Of a stretch of 36,828 nt of DNA, positions 1-9,585 are shown one piece after another. The notes beneath the pieces are model-generated. The model saw nothing but the letters and a program-made list of their open reading frames with translations. It was not told where the DNA came from and did no database searches. Where the stretch lies: positions 1 through 36,828 of the forward strand of contig JACPNY010000017.1 in NCBI GenBank assembly GCA_016185255.1. The letters are read 5' to 3'. The position numbers were made by a program, and so were the translations under genes. Numbering within the stretch: position 1 is the first letter of the stretch; each line of letters starts with the position of its first letter. The DNA is from Pseudomonadota bacterium. GTDB lineage: Bacteria > Pseudomonadota > Alphaproteobacteria > UBA9655.

Positions 1-47
1 GACTCTTAATCAGCGGGTCGCAGGTTCGAATCCTGCAGCGCCCACCA
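1..47 (+). tRNA. tRNA-Lys (CTT anticodon), 3' portion; 5' part lies outside the window
   Basis: GACTCTTAATC anticodon stem-loop, GGTTCGAATCC T-loop and 3' CCA ending at 47; resembles the bacterial tRNA-Lys 3' half. Confidence 0.85.
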
Positions 48-200
48 GAAAACGACAGAGTTGTTGAGGGTCAGTTTTCTCGGGTCTCCATCGAGTTGAA
101 AAAGTCTGTCTTAATGAAAAAGAGTGTTCCGAATGTCTCATACACTTTTTTGTGCATTCTTAGATTGTGCGGGTCGCCGTGACGGTGATAAGATCCACCC

Positions 201-1337
201 ATGAATGAATCAAGTCCCTTAGCCGTTGATTTAGATGGGTCTCTCATTCACACAGATTTAACCTTTGAATCCATTTTTCTTTTTCTTAAACAATATCCGC
301 TCCAACTCTTTTTTCTTTTCTTTTGGTTTTTAAAAGGGCGTGCTTATTTTAAAAGGCAGCTGGCACACCGTATTTCTATGCGGGCAGACTTATTGCCCTA
401 CAATCAAGATGTGCTGGCTTATCTAAAAGACCAAAAACAAAAAGGACGCTCTCTTATCTTAGCAACCGGTTCTGATATCTTGCTCGCTCAAGAAGTTGCG
501 CGTTATCTGGGGTTATTTGATGATGTTATTGCGAGTGATGGCACAATAAATATGCGCTCTCACAATAAGGCGCAAAAACTTGTGTCGTTATTTGGAGACA
601 AAAAGTTTGGATATGTTGGCAATTCTCGCCATGATTTACCTGTATGGAATAAGTCGGCTGACATCATTGTGGTGAATCCTCCTACACGTATTTTAAAAAC
701 CTTAAAAAAAACAACCCCGCCTTCAAAAATTTTTAAAAACACAGACTCATTTGGCAACAACATCATTCAATCTCTTCATCTTCATCAATGGATTAAGAAT
801 TTAATTGTCTTTTTGCCCCTCTTAGCCTCTTTTCAGGTGATGCACCTCCAGATGGTCTTGAACACACTGATTGCTTTTTGTGCCCTTTCTCTCTCTTCAT
901 CAGCAATTTATTTACTCAACGACCTGTTTGACCTTGAGGCAGATCGATCTCATCCCATCAAATGCCGGCGTCCGCTTGCCCGTGGGGTTTTGCCTATTCC
1001 TGTTGCTTTTTTTGTTGCTTGTTTTCTCTTAGTGGGGGCCAACATGCTCAGCCTGGTGTTTTTACCTTTAGCTGTTTTAGGGGGCTTAGGAGCTTATATG
1101 ATAACCACAGTCTTGTATTTCATGGTTGAGAAGCGATATGCCCTCATGGGCATCATGGTGCTCGCCTCCCTTTATGGGCTTAGAATTATCGTTGGTTATG
1201 AAGCGATGGGGGTGGCATATTCGAACTGGCTTTTGGGATTTTCTTTCTTCTTCTTTGTAAGCTTAGCTTTTATGAAACGTTATCTGGATTCACGAGCCAA
1301 CGTAACACGGTCGATGACTCAAATCAAAAAGCGATAA
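201..1337 (+). CDS. HAD-like hydrolase / UbiA-family prenyltransferase fusion, apparently C-terminally truncated
   Basis: N-terminal HAD motif AVDLDGSLIHTD; UbiA motif YLLNDLFDLEADRSHP with LHQWIKNLIVFLP; ends shortly after FMKRYLDS where homologues usually continue about 100 aa. Confidence 0.8.
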   Translation: MNESSPLAVDLDGSLIHTDLTFESIFLFLKQYPLQLFFLFFWFLKGRAYFKRQLAHRISMRADLLPYNQDVLAYLKDQKQKGRSLILATGSDILLAQEVARYLGLFDDVIASDGTINMRSHNKAQKLVSLFGDKKFGYVGNSRHDLPVWNKSADIIVVNPPTRILKTLKKTTPPSKIFKNTDSFGNNIIQSLHLHQWIKNLIVFLPLLASFQVMHLQMVLNTLIAFCALSLSSSAIYLLNDLFDLEADRSHPIKCRRPLARGVLPIPVAFFVACFLLVGANMLSLVFLPLAVLGGLGAYMITTVLYFMVEKRYALMGIMVLASLYGLRIIVGYEAMGVAYSNWLLGFSFFFFVSLAFMKRYLDSRANVTRSMTQIKKR

Positions 1338-1355
1338 CCTCATGGGTCTTACACC

Positions 1356-1973
1356 TTACATCTCTTCCTCACCCAGAGGACAAACACTCCAAGGATAAGT
1401 AGGGGTGTCAGGGGGGCTAAAAAAGAAAGGGATGCAATTGGATGAACTCAGATCTTTATATCCCATATAATGAGTTAATGCCTTAAATACGCCCCCATGA
1501 GAAACAATGAGAGGGAGATCTCCCATGACTAATACGGAGGAGATCGCTTCAAGGACGCGTTTTTGGAAGGCCGCAAAGGTTTCTGCCCCCTTTGGTCTAT
1601 GGGCGTCATCAAATAACGATTTGGTTGAGTCGAAGGGCGTCCCTTCGGCTTCTCCCCACACGATTTCAGTGAGGCCATCTTTAAACACAACCGGTTTGTG
1701 TGTCCTTTTTGCGATGATTTCAGCTGTTTGTTGAGCCCTTATCCTTGGACTTGAGACAATGATGTCAAAATTTTCATTTTCCAGAAGTTGTGAAGCCTCA
1801 TGGGCTTGTTGAAGCCCAAGCTCATTCAAAGGAATATCCATTCTTCCCATAATAATATTACGCCGATTCCAGTCCGTTTCTCCATGGCGGATGAAGTAAA
1901 AAGGGGCGAGAGGGATGATTAAAGAGGTCACAGCCTTTTCCTCATCAGATAACAATCGAGAGCACATTTCCAT
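1356..1973 (-). CDS. Histidine phosphatase (phosphoglycerate mutase-like) family protein
   Basis: FYFIRHGETDWNRR catalytic motif and IVSHGGVFKAL. Confidence 0.88.
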   Translation of the reverse strand: MEMCSRLLSDEEKAVTSLIIPLAPFYFIRHGETDWNRRNIIMGRMDIPLNELGLQQAHEASQLLENENFDIIVSSPRIRAQQTAEIIAKRTHKPVVFKDGLTEIVWGEAEGTPFDSTKSLFDDAHRPKGAETFAAFQKRVLEAISSVLVMGDLPLIVSHGGVFKALTHYMGYKDLSSSNCIPFFFSPPDTPTYPWSVCPLGEEEM

Positions 1974-1979
1974 TGGAAG

Positions 1980-2753
1980 TCATTCTACCGTCCCATAAAT
2001 CGCACAAGAGCAACCCGTTTGATAAGCCCAATAGCGATCTCCATAAGACCAATGCCAGTATTCTGTCGGATAGTTTATAAATCCAACAGCTAGCAACACC
2101 TGATTCATAATTTTCCGATGCTCTTGCGCTTCTTGAGAAATTATTTGAGAATTTGTTTGAGAAAGGGACCCATCCTTATCCTCCATCCAATCTTTCACTT
2201 GAATTCCCATATCCACAGGCTGTCCTTTTAGATCGATGAGATAAATATCAATAGCCCCACCTGTAGAATGGGGGGGAATATTTTGCGAGCCGTCTTGATT
2301 TATAACAGGGGAAACAAGTTTCATTGTTTCATTAAAAACCTCCTCCTGAGACCATTCTGGGTGAAGGTTTTGTACTTTTAGGTAGCGGCCGTTAAAGAGC
2401 TTCTCTTGCAAAGATAGGCTCCGATATCCTTCATAGAGACAAAGCTTAAGACCCTCAGGCAAAAGAGATTGAGCCTGGATAAGTTTTTCATACACGGTTT
2501 TGCGCATTTTCGTATAATCCGTATTATTCGGAATTTCTGGAGAAGGGCCATAGGCAATGATCGTTTGGTTCTTGAGATCAACTAATGGTTCATGATTCTC
2601 AACAATAGAAGTGGCGATAACTTGTGGGTCAGCAAGCAACGTTATGTTTTGTTCTGTACATCCCTGAAGCATGAGTCCTCCTGTTAATAGAAAAGCGGCA
2701 CTCTTCCTATAAACTGTCACTAAACAAAAGAAAGATAGACAAGATTTTGGCAT
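1980..2753 (-). CDS. D-alanyl-D-alanine dipeptidase (VanX/DdpX, M15D), probable lipoprotein
   Basis: YEGYRSLSLQ, HSTGGAIDIYLID and EYWHWSYGDRYWAY motifs; lipobox LQGC after a hydrophobic segment. Start moved to internal ATG at 2753 because the called ORF runs into tRNA-Tyr. Confidence 0.82.
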   Translation of the reverse strand: MPKSCLSFFCLVTVYRKSAAFLLTGGLMLQGCTEQNITLLADPQVIATSIVENHEPLVDLKNQTIIAYGPSPEIPNNTDYTKMRKTVYEKLIQAQSLLPEGLKLCLYEGYRSLSLQEKLFNGRYLKVQNLHPEWSQEEVFNETMKLVSPVINQDGSQNIPPHSTGGAIDIYLIDLKGQPVDMGIQVKDWMEDKDGSLSQTNSQIISQEAQEHRKIMNQVLLAVGFINYPTEYWHWSYGDRYWAYQTGCSCAIYGTVE

Positions 2754-2796
2754 ACAGGAGAGAGAGATAACAAGAGTAGAAATAAAGTAAAAGCTA

Positions 2797-2882
2797 TGGT
2801 GGAGGGAGCAGGATTCGAACCTGCGTAGACGTACGTCGGCAGATTTACAGTCTGCTGCCTTTGACCGCTCGGCCATCCCTCC
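2797..2882 (-). tRNA. tRNA-Tyr (GTA)
   Basis: Minus strand GGAGGGATGGCCGAGCGGTCAAAGGCAGCAGACTGTAAATCTGCCGACGTACGTCTACGCAGGTTCGAATCCTGCTCCCTCCACCA; paired acceptor, GTA anticodon, long variable arm, CCA. Confidence 0.95.
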
Positions 2883-2960
2883 ATTTTTGCTGCTTCACGG
2901 CTTCGACTAACATACCCTTAATTGAGGGTTTACCTGTCAAAAATATTCGTGAAGGAGGGC

Positions 2961-3314
2961 TCATACATAGCTGATTTTTTGCCCTCCTTGCAACATTAAA
3001 TTTTGCCGACCCCCTACTTTCATCGTTGAAACACCTTCATCCCAGCCAGGGATGACTTGTTGGGCGCCTATAAGGAACTCGAATGGCTCATTGCGATCGA
3101 CGGAGCTATCAAATTTTTTCCCATCTTCCAACCATCCTGTGTAGTGCACAGAAACGGTTTGACCTTTTTTAGGAGATGCCCCTTTTCCCACAGTCATGTC
3201 CGAATAGACAAGCCCAGAAGGGGTGGTAATGCTATTGGCGTGTTTTGCAGGATCATTACACGCAGAAACAGCGGTAGAAAGGGCTACAAGCCCTGCAGTC
3301 ATAACCGATTTCAT
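2961..3314 (-). CDS. FKBP-type peptidyl-prolyl isomerase, exported; C-terminus truncated or altered
   Basis: [39 protein letters not shown] and [21 protein letters not shown]; usual ending (PPxLAYGxxGxxxIPPNxxLxFxVEL) absent. Confidence 0.82.
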   Translation of the reverse strand: MKSVMTAGLVALSTAVSACNDPAKHANSITTPSGLVYSDMTVGKGASPKKGQTVSVHYTGWLEDGKKFDSSVDRNEPFEFLIGAQQVIPGWDEGVSTMKVGGRQNLMLQGGQKISYV

Positions 3315-3336
3315 TAAACTATATCCTTTCTTATGG

Positions 3337-3690
3337 TTAACTTTCACACTTTATTTGAGCCTCAAGCTCTTGTATCAACCGATTGAGATCTTCTTCTGAA
3401 AGATCCGCTAAAGAGAACCTCTTTTTCTTGGAAACCGAAAAAAGACCGCACTCTCGTCCGAGTAATTCCTTAGCCCTAAGGGCGGCTGTAAAATTTCCTT
3501 TTTCCATTGCTAAGGCATAGACCTCTTCAATATCCCTCAAAATACCTGCTGAAGAGATATCTTTCCTTATCATAAAGTCCTCACTATAATCTATTTTTAT
3601 TTTCTCATATACCTTTACAAAGTTCAAATTTTCCGATTGGCCATTTGAACCTTTAGAGTCAAAGGAGGGAATATTGTCTCGTACAAGCAA
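3337..3690 (-). CDS. Hypothetical protein; weak resemblance of [35 protein letters not shown] to phage terminase small-subunit-like proteins
   Basis: 117-aa ORF between FKBP and the divergent PCuAC gene; motif-level resemblance only. Confidence 0.5.
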   Translation of the reverse strand: MLVRDNIPSFDSKGSNGQSENLNFVKVYEKIKIDYSEDFMIRKDISSAGILRDIEEVYALAMEKGNFTAALRAKELLGRECGLFSVSKKKRFSLADLSEEDLNRLIQELEAQIKCES

Positions 3691-3691
3691 A

Positions 3692-4150
3692 ATGTTCTTT
3701 TTAATCTGTTGCTGGGCCCCAGCCTACACGGGAATAACACTCGGGTCTATCCTCTCCTCCCCTGCCCTCGCGGACATTCACATAGAAAATCCCTGGGTAC
3801 GCGCCTCAACAGGGCCCAATGCGGCTTTGTTTATGACTCTTGTCAACACAGGAGAGACTCCTGAAAAGCTTATAGACGCTCAGATTGATGCTTGTGCCCA
3901 CACGGAACTTCACACGCACGTGGAAGAAAACGGTGTCTTTCGTATGAGGGAGGTGGCATTCATTGAAATCCCTACGAGAGGGTCTACGAACTTAAAGCCC
4001 GGCGAACATCACGTGATGTTGATGAAGATTCATTCTCCTCTCCAAGAAGGAGACGAGGTTCCTGTTACACTTTCCTTTGAAAAAAATGATGCCGTTACCT
4101 TCATAGCACCCGTGAAAGGGATGGGGGGCGGGTGCTGCCATAAGAAGTGA
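3692..4150 (+). CDS. Copper chaperone PCu(A)C
   Basis: Signal peptide, IHIENPWVRAS, AALFMTLVNTG, HTHVEENGVFRMREV and KPGEHHVMLM. Start at 3692 avoids most overlap with the divergent gene; 3674 is possible. Confidence 0.88.
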   Translation: MFFLICCWAPAYTGITLGSILSSPALADIHIENPWVRASTGPNAALFMTLVNTGETPEKLIDAQIDACAHTELHTHVEENGVFRMREVAFIEIPTRGSTNLKPGEHHVMLMKIHSPLQEGDEVPVTLSFEKNDAVTFIAPVKGMGGGCCHKK

Positions 4151-4313
4151 CCGCGCAGCCTTAGGAGTTGGATTTTCATTACCTCTCCCCTTGTGGGAGC
4201 GGTAGAAGAGCTTACCTACAAACGTGTATATAAATAACATCCCCTCTCCAAATTTCTTGCCTTTTTTCCTCTCTTTCTGACATATTGAGACTTGAATTCA
4301 GATTTGAGGTTTT

Positions 4314-4383
4314 TTGTCATCCCCGAGCTAGAAGTTCTAGGATTTTCTTTGCAAATCAAGAACTTCTAGCTCGGGGATGACAA
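4314..4383. repeat. Palindromic intergenic repeat, perfect 25-bp arms with 20-nt loop
   Basis: TTGTCATCCCCGAGCTAGAAGTTCT (4314-4338) and its exact reverse complement (4359-4383). Confidence 0.95.
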
Positions 4384-4439
4384 GGAGAGAGGAAAGAACC
4401 ATAACCATGACTAAAACCACCTCAACCTAAGGATCACAG

Positions 4440-6188
4440 GTGCAACTTCAGGGTAAATTTTTAGATACGCTCCGCTCTCGCCTGTCCCTTGCTGAAATCA
4501 TCGGGGCAAAGGTTAAGCTCACCCGCAAAGGACGCGAATTTACAGGCCTATGCCCTTTCCACCACGAAAAAACTCCCTCCTTTACAGTGAATGAGGAAAA
4601 GGAATTTTACCATTGTTTTGGCTGTGGCGCGCACGGAGATGGCATTCGCTTTTTGATGGAGGCCCAAAATTATACCTTCATGGAAGCGGTGAAGGAGCTT
4701 GCAAACCGCGTGGGCCTTCCGCTTCCTCAAGATATGGCTTCCCCTGAGGCGGAACCTCAGGAAGATTTATCCCCCCTTAAGGGCGCTCTCCAAGAAGCAA
4801 GTCTATGGTTTCAAAAAAACCTGTTTCATGCCAAAGGAACGACCGCCCTTCACTATACGGAAAGGCGACGGCTCACCCGAGATACTCTCAAAAAATTCAC
4901 CCTTGGTTATGCGCCTGACGGACGGCACACTCTCGAAACTCATCTCAAAGACAAGGGTTTTTCAACGGACGTTCTTGTGAAAGCAGGTCTTTCTGTTCAA
5001 GGGGAGCCCGGATCCGCCCCTTATGACCGTTTTCGAGGGCGTCTCATGTTCCCCATTCATGATGCCCGTGGAAATATTGTTGGCTTTGGAGGACGTCTGT
5101 TAGAAGCAGGTGAGCCAAAGTATTTGAATTCCCCTGAAACACCCCTCTTTTCCAAGGGAAAACTTCTTTATGGATATAATCATGCCAAGGACAAGGCGCC
5201 GTCTGACCCCCTTCTTATTGTAGAAGGGTATATGGATGTTATTTCCCTTCAGCAAGCAGGCTTTAAAGGAGCCGTTGCCCCTTTAGGAACGGCGCTCACG
5301 GAAGATCAAATCCTGCTCGCGTGGCGTCTCTCGCCTGAACCTATCTTATGCTTTGATGGAGACAGTGCCGGCCTTAAGGCCGCAGCACGGGCCGCAGAGC
5401 GGGTTTTGCCTCTTTTAAAGCCGGGTTATTCTTTGCGGTTTATTTTTCTGCCCGCAGGAGAAGATCCAGATAGTTTAGTTCAGAAAGACTCTTTGTTTAA
5501 AAACCTTCTTGAAACCCCCCATTCTCTTCTCGACGCTTTGTGGATCTTTTTAACAAACGGAAAATCTTTTAAAACACCTGAGCAAAAGGCAGCCCTTCAA
5601 AAGCAATGTGCCTTATGGGAAAAAACCATACCCCATTCAGATGTGCGAAAAAATTATCACTATGCTTTTACTGATCTTTTTTACAAAAACATTGTAGGAA
5701 AAAAGGAAAAAACGACTCCTGTTTCTTCCCTCAAAAGAGGAAATTTAAATTTTTTATTAATTCATGAGCGGCTTCTCCTTGCAATTCTTATAAATCACCC
5801 CACATTAATAAATGAAACTAGTGATGATCTTGCGGCTTTAGATTTTAAAGACGCGCGTTTGCATAACTTGAAAGAGGCTATGTTACAACTTTATGCGGAT
5901 GATATCCTTGACGAAACGCCAGTGAAGGATTACCTCCTGCATAGGGGATTTGAAGATGAGATAAACACGCTTTTATCCCCTCATCTTCTTATTCATGGGG
6001 CTTTTGCGCAACCGTCAGCCTCTTTGGAAGAAGCGCGGCAAGGATGGAAAGAAATTTTTAACCGTATGCAAAGTACCCTCGGGAAAAATGATCTGAAACT
6101 TGCGCAAGATAATTTAGCCGAGGAAATGTCAGATAAAGCTTGGCAACGCCTCAAGATGTTGAAAAAAAACACACTGGTTCAGGATTGA
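4440..6188 (+). CDS. dnaG: DNA primase
   Basis: CHC2 zinc finger CPFHHEKTPSFTVNEEKEFYHCFGCGAHGD, TOPRIM LLIVEGYMDVISL, FDGDSAG; GTG start; followed by rpoD. Confidence 0.97.
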   Translation: MQLQGKFLDTLRSRLSLAEIIGAKVKLTRKGREFTGLCPFHHEKTPSFTVNEEKEFYHCFGCGAHGDGIRFLMEAQNYTFMEAVKELANRVGLPLPQDMASPEAEPQEDLSPLKGALQEASLWFQKNLFHAKGTTALHYTERRRLTRDTLKKFTLGYAPDGRHTLETHLKDKGFSTDVLVKAGLSVQGEPGSAPYDRFRGRLMFPIHDARGNIVGFGGRLLEAGEPKYLNSPETPLFSKGKLLYGYNHAKDKAPSDPLLIVEGYMDVISLQQAGFKGAVAPLGTALTEDQILLAWRLSPEPILCFDGDSAGLKAAARAAERVLPLLKPGYSLRFIFLPAGEDPDSLVQKDSLFKNLLETPHSLLDALWIFLTNGKSFKTPEQKAALQKQCALWEKTIPHSDVRKNYHYAFTDLFYKNIVGKKEKTTPVSSLKRGNLNFLLIHERLLLAILINHPTLINETSDDLAALDFKDARLHNLKEAMLQLYADDILDETPVKDYLLHRGFEDEINTLLSPHLLIHGAFAQPSASLEEARQGWKEIFNRMQSTLGKNDLKLAQDNLAEEMSDKAWQRLKMLKKNTLVQD

Positions 6189-6246
6189 GTTGTATTTTAG
6201 GTACTAATTATGGTTTAGTACTCTCTATTACTAAAGGATAAATCTT

Positions 6247-8187
6247 ATGGCTACAATGGCACCTTCACTGACGGACACACCAGATTTTGAAGAAAAAGAA
6301 GTTAAGGAAACGCTGAGCGAAAAGACGATTAAACGTCTTTTAGCCCAAGGAAAGCAGCGCGGCTATATTACCTACGAAGAGCTTAACGAAGCTTTGCCAG
6401 AGGATAAACTTAACTCCGAACAAATCGAAGATATCATGTCGATGATTTCAGACATGGGAATCAATGTGGTAGAGGACGAAGAGGCTGAGCAAGAAGAGAA
6501 GCCAGGAGTCGCCAAGGTTGACGATGAAAGCGACGCAGAGGTCGCTGAAGACAGCGAGGCTGGTCGCACGGATGACCCTGTCCGTCTTTATTTGAGAGAG
6601 ATGGGAAGCGTTGAGCTTCTCTCCCGTGAGGGCGAAATTGAAATTGCCAAGCGTATTGAAGCTGGAAGAGAAATGATGATCGGGGCCATTTGTGAAAGCC
6701 CTCTCACTATTCGTGCTATTGTGTCCTGGCGAGATGCCCTTAATCAAGACCAGATGCTCTTGCGCGATATTATTGATATTGAGTCCACTTATACACATGG
6801 TCCTTCTGATGAAGAAGCCGCTTCTGCCGATTTTGAAGGAGAACCTCTTTTGGTTGCAGAGCCTCTCATTGAAGAACCTTCAGAAGAAGACGGTGGCTTT
6901 AGCGATGAAGAGGGTGCCGGCCTTTCTATTTCCGCTATGGAAGAATCGTTACGTCCACAAGTGGTTGAAACATTTGATCAAATCGCAAAGACTTATGCAC
7001 AGCTCCGCAAGCTTCAAGAACAACGCTTAAAAGGACTGCATGAAGGAAAATCTCCCTCATCAGCTACGGAGAAGAAATATGAAGAACACCGCAACCAGCT
7101 CATTCAGCTTATGGAGGGAATTCACCTCAATGCCTCACGTATTGAGCAATTGGTGGAACAACTCTATATCCTAAACCGTAAACTTGTTGGCCTTGAGGGA
7201 CGTCTTTTAAGACTTACGGAATCTGCAGGGGTAAAGCGTGAAAGCTTCCTTGAACAATATTATGGCAGTGAGCTTGATCCTGAGTGGATTGCAAAGCTGA
7301 CCTCTTTGTCTGGAAAAGGGTGGCACAAGTTTCTAGAAAAACACAAAGATGAGGCGCAAGATATTCGCCAAGTCATTGCCGAAGTGGCGGCAGAATCAGG
7401 CCTTCCCATTTCTGAGTTTAGGCGCATCGTCAACACCGTTCAAAAAGGGGAACGGGAGTCCTCGCGCGCAAAGAAAGAAATGATCGAAGCCAACCTTCGT
7501 CTTGTTATCTCCATTGCAAAAAAGTATACGAATCGGGGTCTGCAATTTTTGGATCTAATTCAAGAAGGCAATATTGGGTTAATGAAAGCTGTGGATAAAT
7601 TTGAATACCGACGTGGTTATAAGTTTTCAACTTACGCCACCTGGTGGATTCGCCAAGCCATTACAAGGTCTATTGCTGATCAAGCCCGTACAATCCGTAT
7701 TCCTGTGCATATGATTGAAACCATTAATAAATTAGTTAGAACCTCACGCCAGATGCTCCATGAAATTGGCAGAGAACCGACTCCTGAAGAGCTGGCTGAA
7801 AAACTCAAAATGCCCCTCGATAAGGTTCGCAAAGTAATGAAAATTGCAAAAGAACCCATCAGCTTAGAAACTCCTATTGGAGATGAAGAAGATGGGCACC
7901 TTGGCGATTTTATTGAGGATAAAAACGCTGTTGTCCCTGTGGATGCGGCTGTCCTATCGAATTTAAGGGAAACCACAACACGGGTTCTGGCAAGCCTCAC
8001 TCCTCGTGAAGAACGGGTTTTGCGCATGCGCTTTGGAATTGGTATGAATACGGACCATACCTTGGAAGAGGTGGGACAACAATTTGCCGTAACACGCGAA
8101 CGTATCCGTCAGATCGAAGCCAAAGCTTTGCGCAAGCTTAAGCATCCTAGCCGGTCACGAAAGTTAAGAAGCTTTTTAGATACTTAA
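6247..8187 (+). CDS. rpoD: RNA polymerase sigma factor RpoD (sigma-70)
   Basis: [102 protein letters not shown]. Confidence 0.98.
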   Translation: MATMAPSLTDTPDFEEKEVKETLSEKTIKRLLAQGKQRGYITYEELNEALPEDKLNSEQIEDIMSMISDMGINVVEDEEAEQEEKPGVAKVDDESDAEVAEDSEAGRTDDPVRLYLREMGSVELLSREGEIEIAKRIEAGREMMIGAICESPLTIRAIVSWRDALNQDQMLLRDIIDIESTYTHGPSDEEAASADFEGEPLLVAEPLIEEPSEEDGGFSDEEGAGLSISAMEESLRPQVVETFDQIAKTYAQLRKLQEQRLKGLHEGKSPSSATEKKYEEHRNQLIQLMEGIHLNASRIEQLVEQLYILNRKLVGLEGRLLRLTESAGVKRESFLEQYYGSELDPEWIAKLTSLSGKGWHKFLEKHKDEAQDIRQVIAEVAAESGLPISEFRRIVNTVQKGERESSRAKKEMIEANLRLVISIAKKYTNRGLQFLDLIQEGNIGLMKAVDKFEYRRGYKFSTYATWWIRQAITRSIADQARTIRIPVHMIETINKLVRTSRQMLHEIGREPTPEELAEKLKMPLDKVRKVMKIAKEPISLETPIGDEEDGHLGDFIEDKNAVVPVDAAVLSNLRETTTRVLASLTPREERVLRMRFGIGMNTDHTLEEVGQQFAVTRERIRQIEAKALRKLKHPSRSRKLRSFLDT

Positions 8188-8229
8188 GGTTTGTTATCTA
8201 AAACAGCCTCTTGCATAATTACCCCCGTT

Positions 8230-8292
8230 TGTCATTCCCGCGAAAGCGGGAATCCAGAAAAACCCTGGATCCCCGCCTTCGCGGGGATGACA
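8230..8292. repeat. Palindromic REP/MITE-like repeat (GTCATTCCCGCGAAAGCGGGAATCCAG...CTGGATCCCCGCCTTCGCGGGGATGAC)
   Basis: Inverted repeat visible directly; a widespread bacterial intergenic repeat type whose translation gives HSRESGNPEKPWIPAFAGMT. Confidence 0.93.
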
Positions 8293-8370
8293 CTTAAGGG
8301 AGACAAAATTAGGCAATTTTTTAACCTAATTGACTATATATATCTTCTTTCATTCCTTCTATTCCTTCAT

Positions 8371-8400
8371 CATTATGAGAGAACTGTTCTCGTCATAATG
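8371..8400. promoter_or_regulatory. Near-perfect palindrome, operator or terminator candidate
   Basis: CATTATGA-GAGAAC T GTTCTCGTCATAATG; arms match apart from one unpaired base. Confidence 0.5.
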
Positions 8401-8492
8401 CCAGATTAACCTTCGTTAAGAATTAAACTTCCGAACCCTAGTTTTTTATTCATAAAATTAAAATGAAAAGAAGGGAAAAAGGAGGAAAATAC

Positions 8493-8792
8493 ATGAAAAA
8501 TTTACAAGATAACAATTTTTTTACAAGAATTTTATCTAATCGACAGAACACAAACACTTTATACAAAAAATCTTTGTTTGCGCCTGTTCATTTTTTTCAC
8601 GTTACCTACTCAAAAATAAATAAATTGTGGTACGTCAAAGAAATAGATGGACCAACTCACTCCGTTCATTTGTCAAAAGAACGGGCTCTTCAGGAAGCAA
8701 ATAATCTTGCTACTTATGATGAAAATGGACAAGTTGTTCTTCAGCACGAGAATGGCATTTTGGAAATTATAGATAAATTTCGACAATATTAG
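8493..8792 (+). CDS. Hypothetical protein with DUF2188-like C-terminal region
   Basis: [44 protein letters not shown]; strong SD AAAGGAGG before ATG at 8493 (ORF track starts at 8463). Confidence 0.6.
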   Translation: MKNLQDNNFFTRILSNRQNTNTLYKKSLFAPVHFFHVTYSKINKLWYVKEIDGPTHSVHLSKERALQEANNLATYDENGQVVLQHENGILEIIDKFRQY

Positions 8793-9571
8793 TCGATCCG
8801 TTCGACCATCTTCTTCTTTATCTCTCCAATGGCTTTGGCGGGGTTAAGATTCTTAGGACATGTATTTGTGCAATTCATGATGGTATGGCACCGATACAAT
8901 TTAAAGGGATCTTCAAGGTCATCCAGACGCTCTCCTGTCGCATCATCCCGACTATCCGCAATCCAACGATATGATTGAAGTAAAGTTGCGGGACCTAAAT
9001 ATTTATCGCCGCTCCACCAATAGCTGGGACAACTTGTAGTACAGCAAAAACAAAGAATGCACTCCCACAAGCCATCTAATTTTTTCCGCTCTTCTGGACT
9101 TTGCAGGCGCTCTTTATCCGGCGCTGGAGACGAGTCCGCCTGAAGCCAGGGTTTTATTGATGTGTATTGGGCGTAAGCAAAGCTTAGATCAGCCACAAGA
9201 TCTTTCACCACATAAAGATGAGGGAGCGGCGTCACTTTGATATCCCCCTTGCAGTCTTCAATAGGTTTAATACAAGCAAGGGTGTTGGTCCCATCAATAT
9301 TCATGGCACACGAGCCGCAGATGCCTTCTCGGCAAGACCTGCGAAAGGTAAGGGTCGTATCCACTTCATTCTTAATTTTAATGAGCGCATCCAAGACCAT
9401 AGGACCGCATTCTTTCAAATTAATCTCGTAGGTATCAAGGCGGGGGTTATCTTCCGAATCAGGATCATAACGATAGACGTGAAAAAGCTTCATCTCTGGC
9501 CCTTGCGAGAGGGAAGAATAGGTTTTTCCTTTTTGAAGACGGGATTTAGGCGGAAGGCGTAGTTGTACCAT
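8789..9571 (-). CDS. sdhB: Succinate dehydrogenase iron-sulfur subunit
   Basis: [54 protein letters not shown]. Confidence 0.97.
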   Translation of the reverse strand: MVQLRLPPKSRLQKGKTYSSLSQGPEMKLFHVYRYDPDSEDNPRLDTYEINLKECGPMVLDALIKIKNEVDTTLTFRRSCREGICGSCAMNIDGTNTLACIKPIEDCKGDIKVTPLPHLYVVKDLVADLSFAYAQYTSIKPWLQADSSPAPDKERLQSPEERKKLDGLWECILCFCCTTSCPSYWWSGDKYLGPATLLQSYRWIADSRDDATGERLDDLEDPFKLYRCHTIMNCTNTCPKNLNPAKAIGEIKKKMVERID

Positions 9572-9585
9572 ATTGAGGCTCCTTC

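Noticed and set aside
2754-2876. N-terminal part (MAERSKAADCKSADVRLRRFESCSLHH...) of the 1980..2876 ORF
   Set aside because: It is a translation of the tRNA-Tyr gene; the dipeptidase most likely starts at 2753.
8191-8409. 72-aa ORF containing CHSRESGNPEKPWIPAFAGMT
   Set aside because: Translation of the palindromic repeat at 8230-8292; a well-known spurious ORF type.
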